DNA from: Microbacterium rhizomatis
GTDB lineage: Bacteria; Actinomycetota; Actinomycetes; Actinomycetales; Microbacteriaceae
Direction of reading: 5' to 3'
Length of the DNA: 64,000 nt
Assembly: GCF_008710745.1 (NCBI RefSeq)
Contig: NZ_VYSA01000004.1
Location: forward strand, 124,001 to 188,000
The first letter of the stretch is position 1. Each line of letters starts with the position of its first letter. This document shows positions 9,101 through 17,427 of the stretch, piece by piece. A program made the position numbers and the translations under genes. A model generated the notes under the pieces. The model was not told the origin of the DNA, searched no databases, and saw only the letters and a list, made by a program, of their open reading frames with translations.

Positions 9101-9264
9101 GTCGTGATGACCCACCCGTAGTCGGGTGTGAGCGTGAAGATCGCCTGCCATTGCTCTGGCGACGGCAGCGGATTCCCCGCGATCGTCACCAACGCGATCG
9201 GTACGCCGACGAGAAGCGCACCGATCACAATCAGAGAGCCCAGGCCCCGCAGCAGTTTGATCAC
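6127..9264 (-). CDS. membrane LysM protein with C-terminal BTAD (SARP-like) regulator domain
   Basis: This is a 1045-residue multi-domain protein. Hydrophobic segments lie at about 10-30, 52-80 and 100-125. A LysM-type domain follows at 176-234 (VVQGDTLWDLAVQYY), then a Gly/Ser-rich linker and a fourth membrane segment near 335-355. A large middle region contains an acidic Glu/Ala/Ser repeat (ASETEAEASE). The C-terminal 250 residues hold a winged-helix and TPR-like bacterial transcriptional activator domain. Actinobacterial Tad loci often carry this LysM-BTAD combination. The wall-binding and DNA-binding-like domains in one membrane protein suggest sensing of the envelope or pilus, which is inference. 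Confidence 0.8.
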   Translation of the reverse strand: MIKLLRGLGSLIVIGALLVGVPIALVTIAGNPLPSPEQWQAIFTLTPDYGWVITTTKVLPLLCWIAWVAFAGPLLIEIFAGIAGRPTRKRVGVFRGQQRVAASLVATVAVMLTGFGAIGSATPAVAADFSQSATVTAAAAAPLQTAPATPAAATPEAAAPIAAEAAVPVIVYATVSHAVVQGDTLWDLAVQYYGDGQRYPEIFEVNRGVAQADGRVLSDPDLIITGWTLAVPNVQIEEAPRAPAPEPPAPDTDDAPSPDSIDEGAGSGAGSGGAGGLDGGAGGAEAGGAADAQPGSSTSNSSDTSSSVENESSVVESDINEADEADFSIPLVTAGGAVGLLLAGLLAALGTRRLRQRRQRAAGERIAMPEQAAADLELELRLVENPIGVEDIDNALRSLQEWAENTGAVLPELLAVRLADDEIAVYLTQPADLPEPFEPAHPDRTAWLVRPGRATPPTRATVSPYPALTTIGTDDAGGVLLLDLEQIGSLNVVGDAETARGVLTAIAVELAVNPWSDQIQVTLVGMPHGLAHEIGTFRVQHVDDVPALLRNLRADMDDRRAALDSYGVDDVHQARVRATEMESWAPHIVILGEEPADHLRSELAELVAHMPRLGIATVASGDAIAAGSTVVITDRTTAEYRSGGQLPPLPFHPQILAGEELELIQNLFDTTTHEPLPADLLTENHIDERHVAEKSVAVEESGAVEVVDGSVPRDADDDSEHAVDHWVTEHGAEAAATETPEAEASETEAEASETDVEASEAAEIVEVAEADAAYAAYAEVGEESPSTTATVQAPEWPAPYVRVLGTIDVLNVADPDGLPGRGVEMMAYLLLHNGQVPGAQLHKAFWPDKNDPTSNNARQLAKHLRNALGSDPSGHKLLPEGRNDVGFRIHPAIRSDWDDFRELIGPDLKTTPNEDLVAAIRLVQGQPLTPARSRRGWWVWRSVLEEQMIAAVLDAADELAHRALRHGEIDQARFAARIAQSADPLNEAGWRLELEAAMRAGSATEFSRVVDELYARPGGGDPDYELDEATQQIIDAAQTKLAGTR

Positions 9265-9292
9265 GCCATGCCCTTCCGGTCAGCCAGGCTGT

Positions 9293-10333
9293 TTAGTCAC
9301 CGTAGTTGGCGGTGTTGACAGACTGGAGCTCACCCACCCGAACCTGCGCGCTCGAGGCTGTCGTGGGCATCGCGATCGTCCCGTTCTCGCCGCCACCGTT
9401 CCAGTGCACGACCCACGTGGTCGACGCCGAAACGGTGAACGTACCCGAACCGGATGTGCGCTGGTACCGGAACCCGCAGGTCGGGGAGTCGACGGCCAGC
9501 TGGTCAGCCATCGTCAGCGCGTTGAACGGAGTTCCCACACCGCAGTTGATCGTCTGCCCGTCGCCGGACGACCAGGTCAGAGATTGGACCTGAGCGGTGG
9601 CGGTGACGGTCACGCCGCCATATGTAGCTGTTCGAGTTAGCGGACCCCACGTGCTCTCCGAGGTGCTGCCTCCCCACAGCCAGACGGGGATACCGACCCA
9701 CGTTCGTCGATACGCGGCCGTGCCAATGGGGTCATCGGTGTGCACCTTGCTCTCAGGAGCCATACCGATCGTGATCGGCTGGAGCACGAAGGTGCGCACA
9801 AGCATGCCGGCCGCCTGCGCGGGCGTGTAGCGGGTAATACCCGGCGGAGGGGCATCGAGCCACAACGAGAAGCCGTAACAGTTCATGGGTGCGCCGCAAA
9901 GCGCGGAGTTAGTCACGTACGGGTCGCAGCTGTAGTAGGCGCCGACGTTGAGACTCTTACCGTTTGGTGCTGGGCGCTGCGGGTCGTCGATAGACCAATA
10001 GCACTGCCTGTCATTCGACCAATAGTCATCGCCCGTGGAGCAAGGGATCTCTCGCGAAACCAGGTCAGGATCCTCCGACCCCTCCACCCCGTCCCAGACG
10101 CACGACGTCGGCCCGGGAGTGAAATCGGCGGGAACCGTTCCTCCGCCTCCGCCAGGAGTGCCTGGAGTGCCCGGCTGTCCGACCTCAACGTCGCAGACCC
10201 ATTCGCCAACGTCGTTGTACCTGCAATCGTTGGCCGCGGCAGGCGATGAGGTCCAGACCAACATGGTGAGAACGACGCCTACAACCGCCAGTATCCCGGC
10301 CGCTGCGCGCGATCGACGAGCGGCTCTCAACAT
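9293..10333 (-). CDS. secreted Cys-containing protein of the Tad operon
   Basis: I start at the ATG at 10333, which overlaps the lipoprotein stop; 17 extra codons upstream are possible. The product (346 residues) has an arginine-rich start and a hydrophobic core ending in SSPAAA, a good Sec signal. A Gly/Pro-rich linker (GTPGTPGGGGG) follows, then a mature region with many cysteines and Trp/Gly/Thr-rich beta-type sequence. No catalytic motif is visible. It lies between the lipoprotein and the LysM-BTAD gene and is probably an exported pilus accessory or surface protein. Confidence 0.7.
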   Translation of the reverse strand: MLRAARRSRAAAGILAVVGVVLTMLVWTSSPAAANDCRYNDVGEWVCDVEVGQPGTPGTPGGGGGTVPADFTPGPTSCVWDGVEGSEDPDLVSREIPCSTGDDYWSNDRQCYWSIDDPQRPAPNGKSLNVGAYYSCDPYVTNSALCGAPMNCYGFSLWLDAPPPGITRYTPAQAAGMLVRTFVLQPITIGMAPESKVHTDDPIGTAAYRRTWVGIPVWLWGGSTSESTWGPLTRTATYGGVTVTATAQVQSLTWSSGDGQTINCGVGTPFNALTMADQLAVDSPTCGFRYQRTSGSGTFTVSASTTWVVHWNGGGENGTIAMPTTASSAQVRVGELQSVNTANYGD

Positions 10334-10983
10334 GTCGGAGCCCCGTCCTGGTCGCGTAGCGAGACGTTCTCCTGGATCAGCCAAACTTGAGCTGTCTGCT
10401 CATAGATGAGTGTGTACTGATTCGGGAAAGATCCCCTCGGGATCTCGGGCGCCACCTGCCCCTTTGGCACCTCAAATGTCCAGCTGGTGTTGTCTGCACA
10501 GCCATAGACAATGGCCGCCCCGAACTCGGACTTCTCGCCAGTTGCCGCGTTCGTCGACTGCGACGCATACGACATGGCGTCGTTGGTTTTCCAGGTTGTA
10601 GGCGACCCAGTCTGCCGAAGGCCGATCTCGATGTTGTGAGCGACGGTGTCACGAATGACTTTTGCCTGAGGCGATCCCTGCACTAGGAACCCGTCTAGAT
10701 ACGACTCACCCAGGTCAGGATTCTGCGCAAGAGCGAACGACGCGGCGAGATACTGCTGAATCGTGTTGCTGGCGCCGGTGATCGCTTCCTGCTGTGTGGT
10801 GGGTGCAGGTACCGGGTCCTGGGTGGGCGCTGCTTCCAGTGTGGGGGTGGGAGTGCTTGTCGCCGTGGGCGAGGCTGTAGGGGATGTCGTGGGGTCGGTC
10901 GGCGTGGTGGGGCTGCACGCGGCCATCGCGAGGGCGGCGGCGATCATGAGGGTGATCGCGGCGGTCTTCCTGGTGGTCTTCAT
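10327..10983 (-). CDS. lipoprotein of the Tad operon
   Basis: The true start is the ATG at 10983; the longer frame upstream is a shadow of the TadE-like gene. The first 23 residues form a lipoprotein signal with lipobox LAMAAC. A Thr/Pro/Ser-rich linker of about 45 residues follows, as in many actinobacterial surface lipoproteins. The domain of about 150 residues after it has the IQQYLAASFALAQNP and TLIYEQTAQVWLIQENV style of small DUF6318-like lipoproteins; that name is a guess. It is co-transcribed with the pilin genes. Confidence 0.7.
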   Translation of the reverse strand: MKTTRKTAAITLMIAAALAMAACSPTTPTDPTTSPTASPTATSTPTPTLEAAPTQDPVPAPTTQQEAITGASNTIQQYLAASFALAQNPDLGESYLDGFLVQGSPQAKVIRDTVAHNIEIGLRQTGSPTTWKTNDAMSYASQSTNAATGEKSEFGAAIVYGCADNTSWTFEVPKGQVAPEIPRGSFPNQYTLIYEQTAQVWLIQENVSLRDQDGAPTC

Positions 10984-10991
10984 GCTGGTTC

Positions 10992-11366
10992 CTAGTCGTC
11001 GATGAGTACTGCGGATCCGGTTGCCTGGACGGGCAGCGGGCCGAGTCCGATTGAGCCGAGGATACGTGGGGTGTAAGTCATGTCGACGGTTACGAAGACT
11101 TCGTTGCCGTTGACGGTGACGGTGCCGGTAGCGCCTGCTGCGGTGATGTAGTTCTCGGCGGCGGCGACAGCAGCGGGGATGGAGAGGTTGAATGCGTCTC
11201 CGTTGACGGAGTTTCCGGTCGCGGCGTTCGTGCCTGCTCGCGCAGCAGATTGGGCGACGGTGAGCGCCTGCTGAAAGGTCTGTGTCTTGCCCTGACCGTC
11301 GACGACGATGCCGGCGATGATGATGAGGGCGACGAAGAACCCGAGCCACATGGGGACGAACTTCAT
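10992..11366 (-). CDS. TadE/TadG-like pseudopilin
   Basis: This 124-residue protein has a single N-terminal hydrophobic helix (MWLGFFVALIIIAGIVVDG). An amphipathic helix rich in Ala (ALTVAQSAARAGTNAA) follows, then a beta-rich tail. This is the layout of TadE/TadG-type minor pilins in Gram-positive Tad loci. It is the last of three such genes in a row, 8 nt from its neighbours, and lies directly before the lipoprotein gene. Confidence 0.75.
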   Translation of the reverse strand: MKFVPMWLGFFVALIIIAGIVVDGQGKTQTFQQALTVAQSAARAGTNAATGNSVNGDAFNLSIPAAVAAAENYITAAGATGTVTVNGNEVFVTVDMTYTPRILGSIGLGPLPVQATGSAVLIDD

Positions 11367-11373
11367 AGGTCGA

Positions 11374-11814
11374 TCACCTCTCTCTGTAGGGGTCTACGGG
11401 GCTGCTGGCGGTCTTGGTGATTGTGATCGATCCCGGCATCCCTGGGAACGAGATGTCGGCGGTCGCGATTGTGCAGGCGATGGTCGCGGTGACTGTTCCG
11501 GTCTGGCCGATGCCGGTGCTGAGGCCGTTGCCTCCGATCTGGACGTCGAGGTTGATGCAGGTGACGTTGCTCCCGAGAGCGGCCGCGGCCGCAGCCTGTG
11601 CATGGGGGACGGCGTCTTCGACGGTGCGGGAGATGGATGCGTCTCTGGCGGCCGCGTACGCGGCGGCTTGCACCGTATTGGCTGCCGCGCCGCCCCGACC
11701 GGCGTACACGATCAGGCCGAGCAGGGTGAGTGCGGTGAGGGCGAGGATGGTCCACCCCGGAAGATCATCGAGATCGCCGGCTTCGTTGCGGATGATGCGC
11801 CGGATCATGTTCAT
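11374..11814 (-). CDS. TadE-like pilus protein
   Basis: The ATG at 11814 overlaps the stop of the previous gene (ATGA, 11811-11814), so I prefer it to the much longer open frame. The 146-residue product has a short charged N-terminus, one hydrophobic helix (ILALTALTLLGLIVYAG), an Ala-rich helix (AAAYAAARDASISR) and a beta-rich region with two cysteines. That is typical of TadE-like minor pilins. It is the second of three related genes in the cluster. Confidence 0.75.
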   Translation of the reverse strand: MNMIRRIIRNEAGDLDDLPGWTILALTALTLLGLIVYAGRGGAAANTVQAAAYAAARDASISRTVEDAVPHAQAAAAAALGSNVTCINLDVQIGGNGLSTGIGQTGTVTATIACTIATADISFPGMPGSITITKTASSPVDPYRER

Positions 11815-12209
11815 GGTGCCGGCACCCATCTTTCGACGGGCCCCGTGTGGCTGCGCGTGATGGTGGGGAAGGTCACACCGGGAATGAGGGAGACCGGCTG
11901 CCCAGTGACGGTCACGGTCACCGTGTCGGCCGTGCGGTTCACCGCAACCTGCGGGTTGATGAGCAGCCCGGTGCCGTCGAGCAGCTGGTCCGCCGTGGCG
12001 ATACCAGCGGTTCCGTCTGACTCGTAGGCGCGAGCGACCGTGTATCCGGCTTGGGCTGCGGTGTTGGCGGCGTCGGTGCCGAGGTACCAGGTCGCTGCCT
12101 GGAGGCCCAGGAACAGCAGAATCAGGCTGGCGGGGACGAGGATCGCCGTTGAGGCGTATCCCTCCTCCCCCGCCAGCCTTCTTCTGGTGGTCCGGAGCCA
12201 TATGCGCAT
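11811..12209 (-). CDS. TadE-like pilus protein
   Basis: I start at the ATG at 12209 (132 residues), 7 nt after the upstream pilin stop; the extra 41 codons upstream overlap that gene. After a basic N-terminus and the EEGYASTA motif (a possible prepilin-type processing region) comes a hydrophobic helix (ILVPASLILLFLGLQAATWY). An Ala-rich helix and a beta-rich tail follow. This is the TadE fold seen in its two neighbours. Confidence 0.75.
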   Translation of the reverse strand: MRIWLRTTRRRLAGEEGYASTAILVPASLILLFLGLQAATWYLGTDAANTAAQAGYTVARAYESDGTAGIATADQLLDGTGLLINPQVAVNRTADTVTVTVTGQPVSLIPGVTFPTITRSHTGPVERWVPAP

Positions 12210-12216
12210 GCGCGGA

Positions 12217-12438
12217 TTAGAACCCGTTGAGGCGCGACGTGATGTATCCCTGACCCCACGTGAAGATGAACGTCGCGATGGCGATCGCCGCGGCGCCGCC
12301 GACGGTGATCCAGATCGCCTTCCAGGCGGCATCGTCCAGGCCGGACTCGGGCTGCTCGGTGAGACGGTCTACACCATCGCGCACGCGTGCCTGCGTGGTG
12401 ATGACCGCCTTGGTGACCTTGTCGGAGATGGTACTCAT
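12217..12438 (-). CDS. small Flp-type pilin candidate
   Basis: This 73-residue protein is preceded by GAAAGGAAACCC as ribosome site. It has a polar N-terminal helix of about 35 residues and one membrane helix (IWITVGGAAAIAIATFIFTWG), then a short tail. Size and position between TadC and the TadE-like genes fit the major pilin of an actinobacterial Tad system. The classical Flp cleavage motif G/XXXXEY is not evident. Confidence 0.7.
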   Translation of the reverse strand: MSTISDKVTKAVITTQARVRDGVDRLTEQPESGLDDAAWKAIWITVGGAAAIAIATFIFTWGQGYITSRLNGF

Positions 12439-12472
12439 GATGTGGGTTTCCTTTCGGTGTGGTGGTGGTGGT

Positions 12473-13357
12473 TCAGATGCTGGCGAGTTGAAGAACGGAC
12501 GGAACGATCATCAGCGCGAGGATCGGGATGATGGTGCAGTAGACGGGGATGTCCATCTTGCTGGTGACTCTTTCTGCAGCATCCTTGTCGGAGGCTGCGA
12601 CTTGGGCGCGGAGCATGTCACATGCGGACAGCAGCTGCTCACGCAGACCGACGCGGGCTTCGGACAGTCGCATGGTGCGGGCCATGTCGACGAGCGCGGG
12701 GACGCCTACGGTCCCACCGAGCCGCTCGAGCGCATCCCATTTGCTGGTGCGGGTGAGTTCTGCTGCTTGGTACTCGCGGCGGATCCGACGAAACACCCAC
12801 GAATCGGAGACGGACGCGGCTGAGGAGAGCGCCGCATCTGCTGTTGTGTTGCCGAGCAGCGCGACGGCGACCAGCTGCAGGTAGACCGTCACGAACCGGG
12901 TGAACTCTCGTCGCGCTTCTTTCGTCTTGGAGCGCACGTTGGAGTCGGGGATGATCCAGAAGATAAAGGCGAGGATCGGGGCGAACAGGACGGGGATCGG
13001 GAAGCTCAGCCCGCCCAGCTGCAGGATGGCAGCGAACCCGAGCGGAACGGCGAAGCCGATCGCAGCCATCTTGAGCTTGTCCGCGTAGAACTGAGCGACA
13101 GGGATCTCGAGCAGGTCGAGCTCTGCAGTGGGTGAAATGAAGAACGGGACGCTTGGAGCGCGGCGGGAGACCCAGGCGCCGGCCTTGTCCCAGCCGGCGA
13201 GGGCTTTCGCGGGTGCCGCACTGGGGATGGAAACTTCGCCAAGTCGAGTGAGCGCGTCGCCGGCGCGGATGGTGCGCGGCGCATACGTGAGCATCAGGAT
13301 GGCCAGACCGGTGCCAGCGGCGAGTCCGGGGATGATGGCCAGGAGCACGGGGTTCAA
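12473..13357 (-). CDS. tadC: TadC-type pilus inner-membrane platform protein
   Basis: I start at the TTG at 13357, which overlaps the TadB stop (TTGA) and follows GGAGGTGGAG; the 186 codons further upstream are shadow of TadB. The 294-residue product has hydrophobic segments near the N-terminus (5-25), two in the middle and one at the C-terminus (VYCTIIPILALMIVPSVL). Between them is the cytoplasmic GSPII_F/T2SSF domain typical of TadB/TadC. It forms the membrane platform with TadB. Confidence 0.85.
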   Translation of the reverse strand: MNPVLLAIIPGLAAGTGLAILMLTYAPRTIRAGDALTRLGEVSIPSAAPAKALAGWDKAGAWVSRRAPSVPFFISPTAELDLLEIPVAQFYADKLKMAAIGFAVPLGFAAILQLGGLSFPIPVLFAPILAFIFWIIPDSNVRSKTKEARREFTRFVTVYLQLVAVALLGNTTADAALSSAASVSDSWVFRRIRREYQAAELTRTSKWDALERLGGTVGVPALVDMARTMRLSEARVGLREQLLSACDMLRAQVAASDKDAAERVTSKMDIPVYCTIIPILALMIVPSVLQLASI

Positions 13358-14229
13358 CGCTCCACCTCCATCGGGGTGTTGCTGAGTACGATGCGTGACT
13401 CGGGGCGGAAGCGCGTCTGCGACTTCGCCCAGGCGAGGATGAGAGTGAAGACGCCGACGATCACGAGGAGCGCAATCTGCCCAATGGGGGTTCGGTAAAA
13501 CGCGATCGTCGGTGTGCCGGAGAACACGATGAGGCCAACGAGCACCAGGGCGACGATGCCGGTCATGACCTGCATGGTGCGGCGCGGCTTCTCCCGCTCG
13601 TTGAAGATCTCCATCCGCTGCTTCGCCTGGACGGCCAGGGTGTCGGCAACGGCGGAAAGCGCACGAGCGAGGCCGCCAGCGTTGAACTGGGCAGCTTGGA
13701 TCAGATACACGGTGACCTCGTCGACGTAGGCGCTGTCGAGTTCGTCGGCGAACGCCTTGAATGCTTCGGCGGCTGACCAGGAGGTCGACATGCGCGCGTG
13801 GAGCCGGTCCACGGCACCGCGCAACACTGTCGGGGTGGCACCACGGGTGATGCCGATGACTTCGCGGAGGGTGTACCTGCCTGTGTCGGCAGTGGACGCG
13901 AGCGATCGGGCCCACGCCTCGAGGGCGATGATGAGCTGCTGCTCGCGGGTGTCCTGCTTACCCAGAAGCAACGGCAGTCCCACAACCGCGGCGGGAACGA
14001 TGATGATCAGCAGCGGGAGGGCCGTGATCAGCGCTGCGAGCAGGCCGATGACGAGGCCGATGATCAGGCGCAGTCGTGTTCCTCGGCTCACTTTTCGCCA
14101 ACGTTGGGCCAAGGTCGCTTGCGTCTTGACGTGCTTCTCGGGCTTGGGTGGTGCGGGCCGGAAGTAAGCGACGATCATCACGAGGCCGGCGAGGAGGAGG
14201 GCGCCGGTGATTGCTGCGGGCAGGATCAT
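13354..14229 (-). CDS. tadB: TadB-type pilus inner-membrane platform protein
   Basis: The ATG at 14229 overlaps the TadA stop by ATGA. The 291-residue product has an N-terminal membrane helix, a pair of helices near 60-95, and a T2SSF domain (YVDEVTVYLIQAAQFNAGGLARALSAVA). Two C-terminal helices follow. This is the standard TadB topology, and the gene order TadA-TadB-TadC is the canonical one. Confidence 0.88.
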   Translation of the reverse strand: MILPAAITGALLLAGLVMIVAYFRPAPPKPEKHVKTQATLAQRWRKVSRGTRLRLIIGLVIGLLAALITALPLLIIIVPAAVVGLPLLLGKQDTREQQLIIALEAWARSLASTADTGRYTLREVIGITRGATPTVLRGAVDRLHARMSTSWSAAEAFKAFADELDSAYVDEVTVYLIQAAQFNAGGLARALSAVADTLAVQAKQRMEIFNEREKPRRTMQVMTGIVALVLVGLIVFSGTPTIAFYRTPIGQIALLVIVGVFTLILAWAKSQTRFRPESRIVLSNTPMEVER

Positions 14230-15863
14230 CGCGCCTCCCAGGGGATTCCGCTGGTGCGACTGGCTCGCTCGAGCATCGGGCGGAGCTTGTCTTCGCTGGG
14301 CTTCTCGGGTTCGGTGTAGATGCCTTTGTCCCAGTCCCACTGGAAAAGCTTGGAGGCCATGGGTTCGAGGCGGTCGTTGGCTCGGACCTCGGCGATCTCG
14401 GAAACGATGCGGGTTCGGGTGCCATCGCTGTTCTCGATGAAGTCGAGGTAGATGATGATGTCGATGCTGCGGAGGATCTGGCGCAGCGGGACGGTGTCGG
14501 CGGCCAGGCCGTATTCGCTCATCAGCATGTCGGCGAAGCGGTGGATGGCGTCGTCGGCGCTGCGGGCGTGGATGGTGGAGATGGAGCCTCGACCGGCCTG
14601 CATCGCTTTCATCGCCCAACCGGATTCTGGTCCGCGCATCTCGCCGTAGAGGATGCGCTGCGCGGAGGACCGCAGCGATTCGTAGAACGCGTCGCTCAGG
14701 CTGTAGGACGCGGTGACGTCGGTTCCGGAGAACATGGCCGGCATGTACTGCAGGTCCTGGACCTGGGCGTGACGGGCGCCCTTGTTGAGGTAGAGCTCGC
14801 GTTCCGTTTCGATGGTGACGATCTTCTCGTCCCACGGGACGGCCGCCATCCATGCCCGCAGGAACGTCGTCTTTCCAGTGCCGGGAAAGCCTCCGATGAG
14901 CGCCGAGCAGTTTGCCCGCGAGGCGAGCGTGAGGAAGGTCTTCATCTTCTCGGTGATGGTGCCGATGTTGACCATGTCGTCGAGGTCGACGTCGACGAGG
15001 TTGTGCTTGCGGATGGTGAGGTTGGGCACGCTGGTGATCGGCACGCCGGTTGCGGAGAGCCGTGCACCGCCGATGTCCAGGTCGAGGTGGCCGCCGGGCC
15101 GGGAGAAGGAGCGGCCGCGCCAGGAGGCGATGTCGGAGATCATCTGCTCGAGGTCGCTGGCGTGGTCGGTGAGCGGCGGGCGTTGCTCGCGGCGGCCGGT
15201 CGACTTGGTGACCATGACGTTGTCGTGTCCGACGATGCTGACGTCTTCCACGTCGGGTTCCCGCAAGTACTGCTGCAGCCTTCCGTAGCGGAACGCGTTG
15301 TCAAACACGGCTTGTACGTGTTGGGCGCGTTTGCGCGAGGACCACTCGTTGTCGCTGCCCAGGTTGACCACGCGCCACTCCGCGTGCCTGGTGACCAGCC
15401 GAGTGATCTCCGAGAGTGCCTGCTCCTCGAAGGGGGTCTCGGGCGTCGCGGCTGCGGTGGCCACGTCGAACTCGGCGCGCGTGCGACCGGCGCCGTCTTC
15501 GTTGAGGGTGAGCTGCTTGGTGAGCGTGTCCACCGTGTTCCAGTCGACGTCGTCGAGGAGCGCCTCAACGATCGTCACCGGTGCGACGGAGGGGTTACGT
15601 CGGGTGGTCGGCGGCGATGCGGCAGAAGCGGGCATCTGGTAGTTGTCGGGAAGGACTGCGGAGGTGGGTGCAGAGAACGTGGGTCGCTCATTCTCTGCGA
15701 CGCGGTGCAGGTGTGTGCGGCCGGTTGCCGCAGCGAACAGGTGCGGGTTCTCGGCGGCGGTGCTGCCGGAGGGTCGTGACGTTGCGTCTGCGGTGTTCGC
15801 CAGCATGTCGCCCAGGAAGGGGCGGGTGCTGATCTCGACCGTGGGAATGGATTCGTCGCTCAT
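14226..15863 (-). CDS. tadA: TadA/CpaF secretion ATPase
   Basis: This 545-residue ATPase has a Walker A motif GGFPGTGKTTFL near residue 325 and the VTIETERELYL (Asp box region) following it. It also has EMRGPESGWAMKAMQAGRGSISTIHARSA, which carries the Walker B Glu and the His box. It belongs to the CpaF/VirB11-like family that powers Tad pilus assembly. The N-terminal 80 residues are Ala/Thr-rich and probably disordered. It lies between TadZ and TadB, overlapping TadB by 4 nt. Confidence 0.93.
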   Translation of the reverse strand: MSDESIPTVEISTRPFLGDMLANTADATSRPSGSTAAENPHLFAAATGRTHLHRVAENERPTFSAPTSAVLPDNYQMPASAASPPTTRRNPSVAPVTIVEALLDDVDWNTVDTLTKQLTLNEDGAGRTRAEFDVATAAATPETPFEEQALSEITRLVTRHAEWRVVNLGSDNEWSSRKRAQHVQAVFDNAFRYGRLQQYLREPDVEDVSIVGHDNVMVTKSTGRREQRPPLTDHASDLEQMISDIASWRGRSFSRPGGHLDLDIGGARLSATGVPITSVPNLTIRKHNLVDVDLDDMVNIGTITEKMKTFLTLASRANCSALIGGFPGTGKTTFLRAWMAAVPWDEKIVTIETERELYLNKGARHAQVQDLQYMPAMFSGTDVTASYSLSDAFYESLRSSAQRILYGEMRGPESGWAMKAMQAGRGSISTIHARSADDAIHRFADMLMSEYGLAADTVPLRQILRSIDIIIYLDFIENSDGTRTRIVSEIAEVRANDRLEPMASKLFQWDWDKGIYTEPEKPSEDKLRPMLERASRTSGIPWEAR

Positions 15864-15864
15864 G

Positions 15865-16701
15865 TCAGCTGGCGCTCCGATCGAGATCGCTGTAACCGAT
15901 GATGCTGCCCAGGGAAGTGATGACGCTGCGGATCCGCTGACGGTAGCTGTTTCGATTGGGCTTGATGTCGGGTCGGCCGACGGAGAAGGTGCCGGCGCCC
16001 TGTGGGTCGAAGGGCAGCACGCCGAGGACAGGGAGCACGTTGGTTATGAAGTCCGACGCGGGCAGCTGCTCGGCGACGGCTTCGGTGAGCAGCAGGTAGA
16101 ACTTCTCGTTGCCGACCACGTCGATCCGCTGGGCTAGGTCGGGGATCTCGAGGCGCCGGTAGAGACGGTTCAGGTCGACCATGGTCGAATGCGCGCACAG
16201 GAGTACTCGGTCGGCGGTGTCGATCAGGGGCAGACGTACGTCGTCGCGTCCGATTCTGCCCAGGTCGAGGATGACGTCAATGCCTGCTTCGGAGAGTGAG
16301 CGGAGCAGCTCGGGGAGTCTGGCCCACAGGCCGCTGACACCGTCGGTGATGCCCAGGTGGAAGAAGCCCGGGACGACCCACATCTCGTGCTGCGGGGGAA
16401 GTGCGGGGATCGGGGCGGTCTTGACCGGTGGCAGGTCGTGGACGGCGATCGCGAGGTAGCGTTCGGGGTCGAGGAGGTCTTCTCGAGTGAGAATGCCTCG
16501 GCTGTAGGCGAGCTGCACCTTCTCGATGCCGCCGAGCTCGGGGAGCAGGTTGGATCGGAAGAATCCGGGCATCGCACTGGTGACGGCATTGGTGTCGGCT
16601 TCGATCACTACGACGGGACGCGGCCAGTGCACGCCGAGGGCGAGCGCTGCGGTGCTCACGCCCGGGGATCCGCTGATGCTGGCGAGGGCGATGACTGCCA
16701 C
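15865..16701 (-). CDS. tadZ: TadZ/CpaE-like ParA-fold localization protein
   Basis: The 278-residue product starts with MAVIALASISGSPGVSTAAL, a deviant Walker A in which the signature lysines are absent (SGSPGVST). It retains VVVIEAD and the DVILDLGRIG strand. TadZ proteins are atypical MinD/ParA ATPases that localize the pilus machine, and loss of lysine is known in this family. It lies between CpaB and TadA with only 1-2 nt gaps. Confidence 0.8.
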   Translation of the reverse strand: MAVIALASISGSPGVSTAALALGVHWPRPVVVIEADTNAVTSAMPGFFRSNLLPELGGIEKVQLAYSRGILTREDLLDPERYLAIAVHDLPPVKTAPIPALPPQHEMWVVPGFFHLGITDGVSGLWARLPELLRSLSEAGIDVILDLGRIGRDDVRLPLIDTADRVLLCAHSTMVDLNRLYRRLEIPDLAQRIDVVGNEKFYLLLTEAVAEQLPASDFITNVLPVLGVLPFDPQGAGTFSVGRPDIKPNRNSYRQRIRSVITSLGSIIGYSDLDRSAS

Positions 16702-16703
16702 GG

Positions 16704-17405
16704 TCAGTTCGCCGGGGAGAGATAGATAGCGACCCCGCCGGCGGCAGCGAGGCTGGCCACATTCGCGGCGGAGCGTGCGTCGACGTAGACGTCGACCACG
16801 ACGGTGCCGGTGGTGTTCGCGGAGGTTCGCACCTGAGAGACGGTGGCCTGGACGGTGGTGGAGGGATCGACCGTGGTCGGCACACCGGTGGCGGATTGGG
16901 TCGCGACGGGCACGATGACGATCTCGTCGCCACCGACCAGGGTCTGCGCGGGGAGCTGGCTGCTTTTGAGCTCGAGTCCGACCAGCGCTTGGCCGGAGGG
17001 GACGGGGAGGCTGGTGGTGAGGTCGCTTTGGGTGATCATGCCGCCAGCAGCGATGTCGCCGGCGGCGATCTTGCCGATGACGTCGTCGGCTCGCGCGACG
17101 GGGATGGCTTGGGTAGTCTGCCCCGCTGCCAGGGCGATGGTGGTGAGGTCGTCTCGGTCGATCGTGTCTCCGCGGGCGATCGTGCTCGCGGCGACGAAGA
17201 CCTGTTCGGTGTTACTGGCCGTCGTGTAGACGAAGGCACCACCGATGGCGCCGAGGAGGACGAGGACGATGGCGGCGGCGAGCCAGATGCCGGAGCGTCG
17301 TGTACGGACCGGTGGCACGGCCGCCGTGCCGGCGGAGCTCTGGCCGCGAGAGTGGGACTTGTCCGCCTTCGTCTCAGCCGGCGTCGTGTCGGTTGCTGTG
17401 GTCAC
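16704..17405 (-). CDS. cpaB: CpaB/RcpC-like SAF-domain pilus protein
   Basis: I start at the GTG at 17405, 7 nt after AAAGGA; the first ten codons of the longer frame lack support. The 233-residue protein has a basic N-terminus, one membrane helix (IWLAAAIVLVLLGAIGGAFVY), then a SAF domain (EQVFVAASTIARGDTIDRDDL ... VIGKIAAGDIAAGGMI). It is the first gene of the Tad operon, 23 nt after the conserved promoter-like element. Confidence 0.88.
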   Translation of the reverse strand: MTTATDTTPAETKADKSHSRGQSSAGTAAVPPVRTRRSGIWLAAAIVLVLLGAIGGAFVYTTASNTEQVFVAASTIARGDTIDRDDLTTIALAAGQTTQAIPVARADDVIGKIAAGDIAAGGMITQSDLTTSLPVPSGQALVGLELKSSQLPAQTLVGGDEIVIVPVATQSATGVPTTVDPSTTVQATVSQVRTSANTTGTVVVDVYVDARSAANVASLAAAGGVAIYLSPAN

Positions 17406-17427
17406 CGTCGTCCTTTCGCAAGTGTCT

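Noticed and set aside
13358..13915. N-terminal extension of TadC
   Set aside because: It lies inside TadB and is Arg/His-rich; the TTG at 13357 with GGAGGTGGAG and stop overlap is the better start.
14211..15779. 522-codon plus-strand frame opposite TadA
   Set aside because: Antisense of TadA, whose ATPase motifs are clear.
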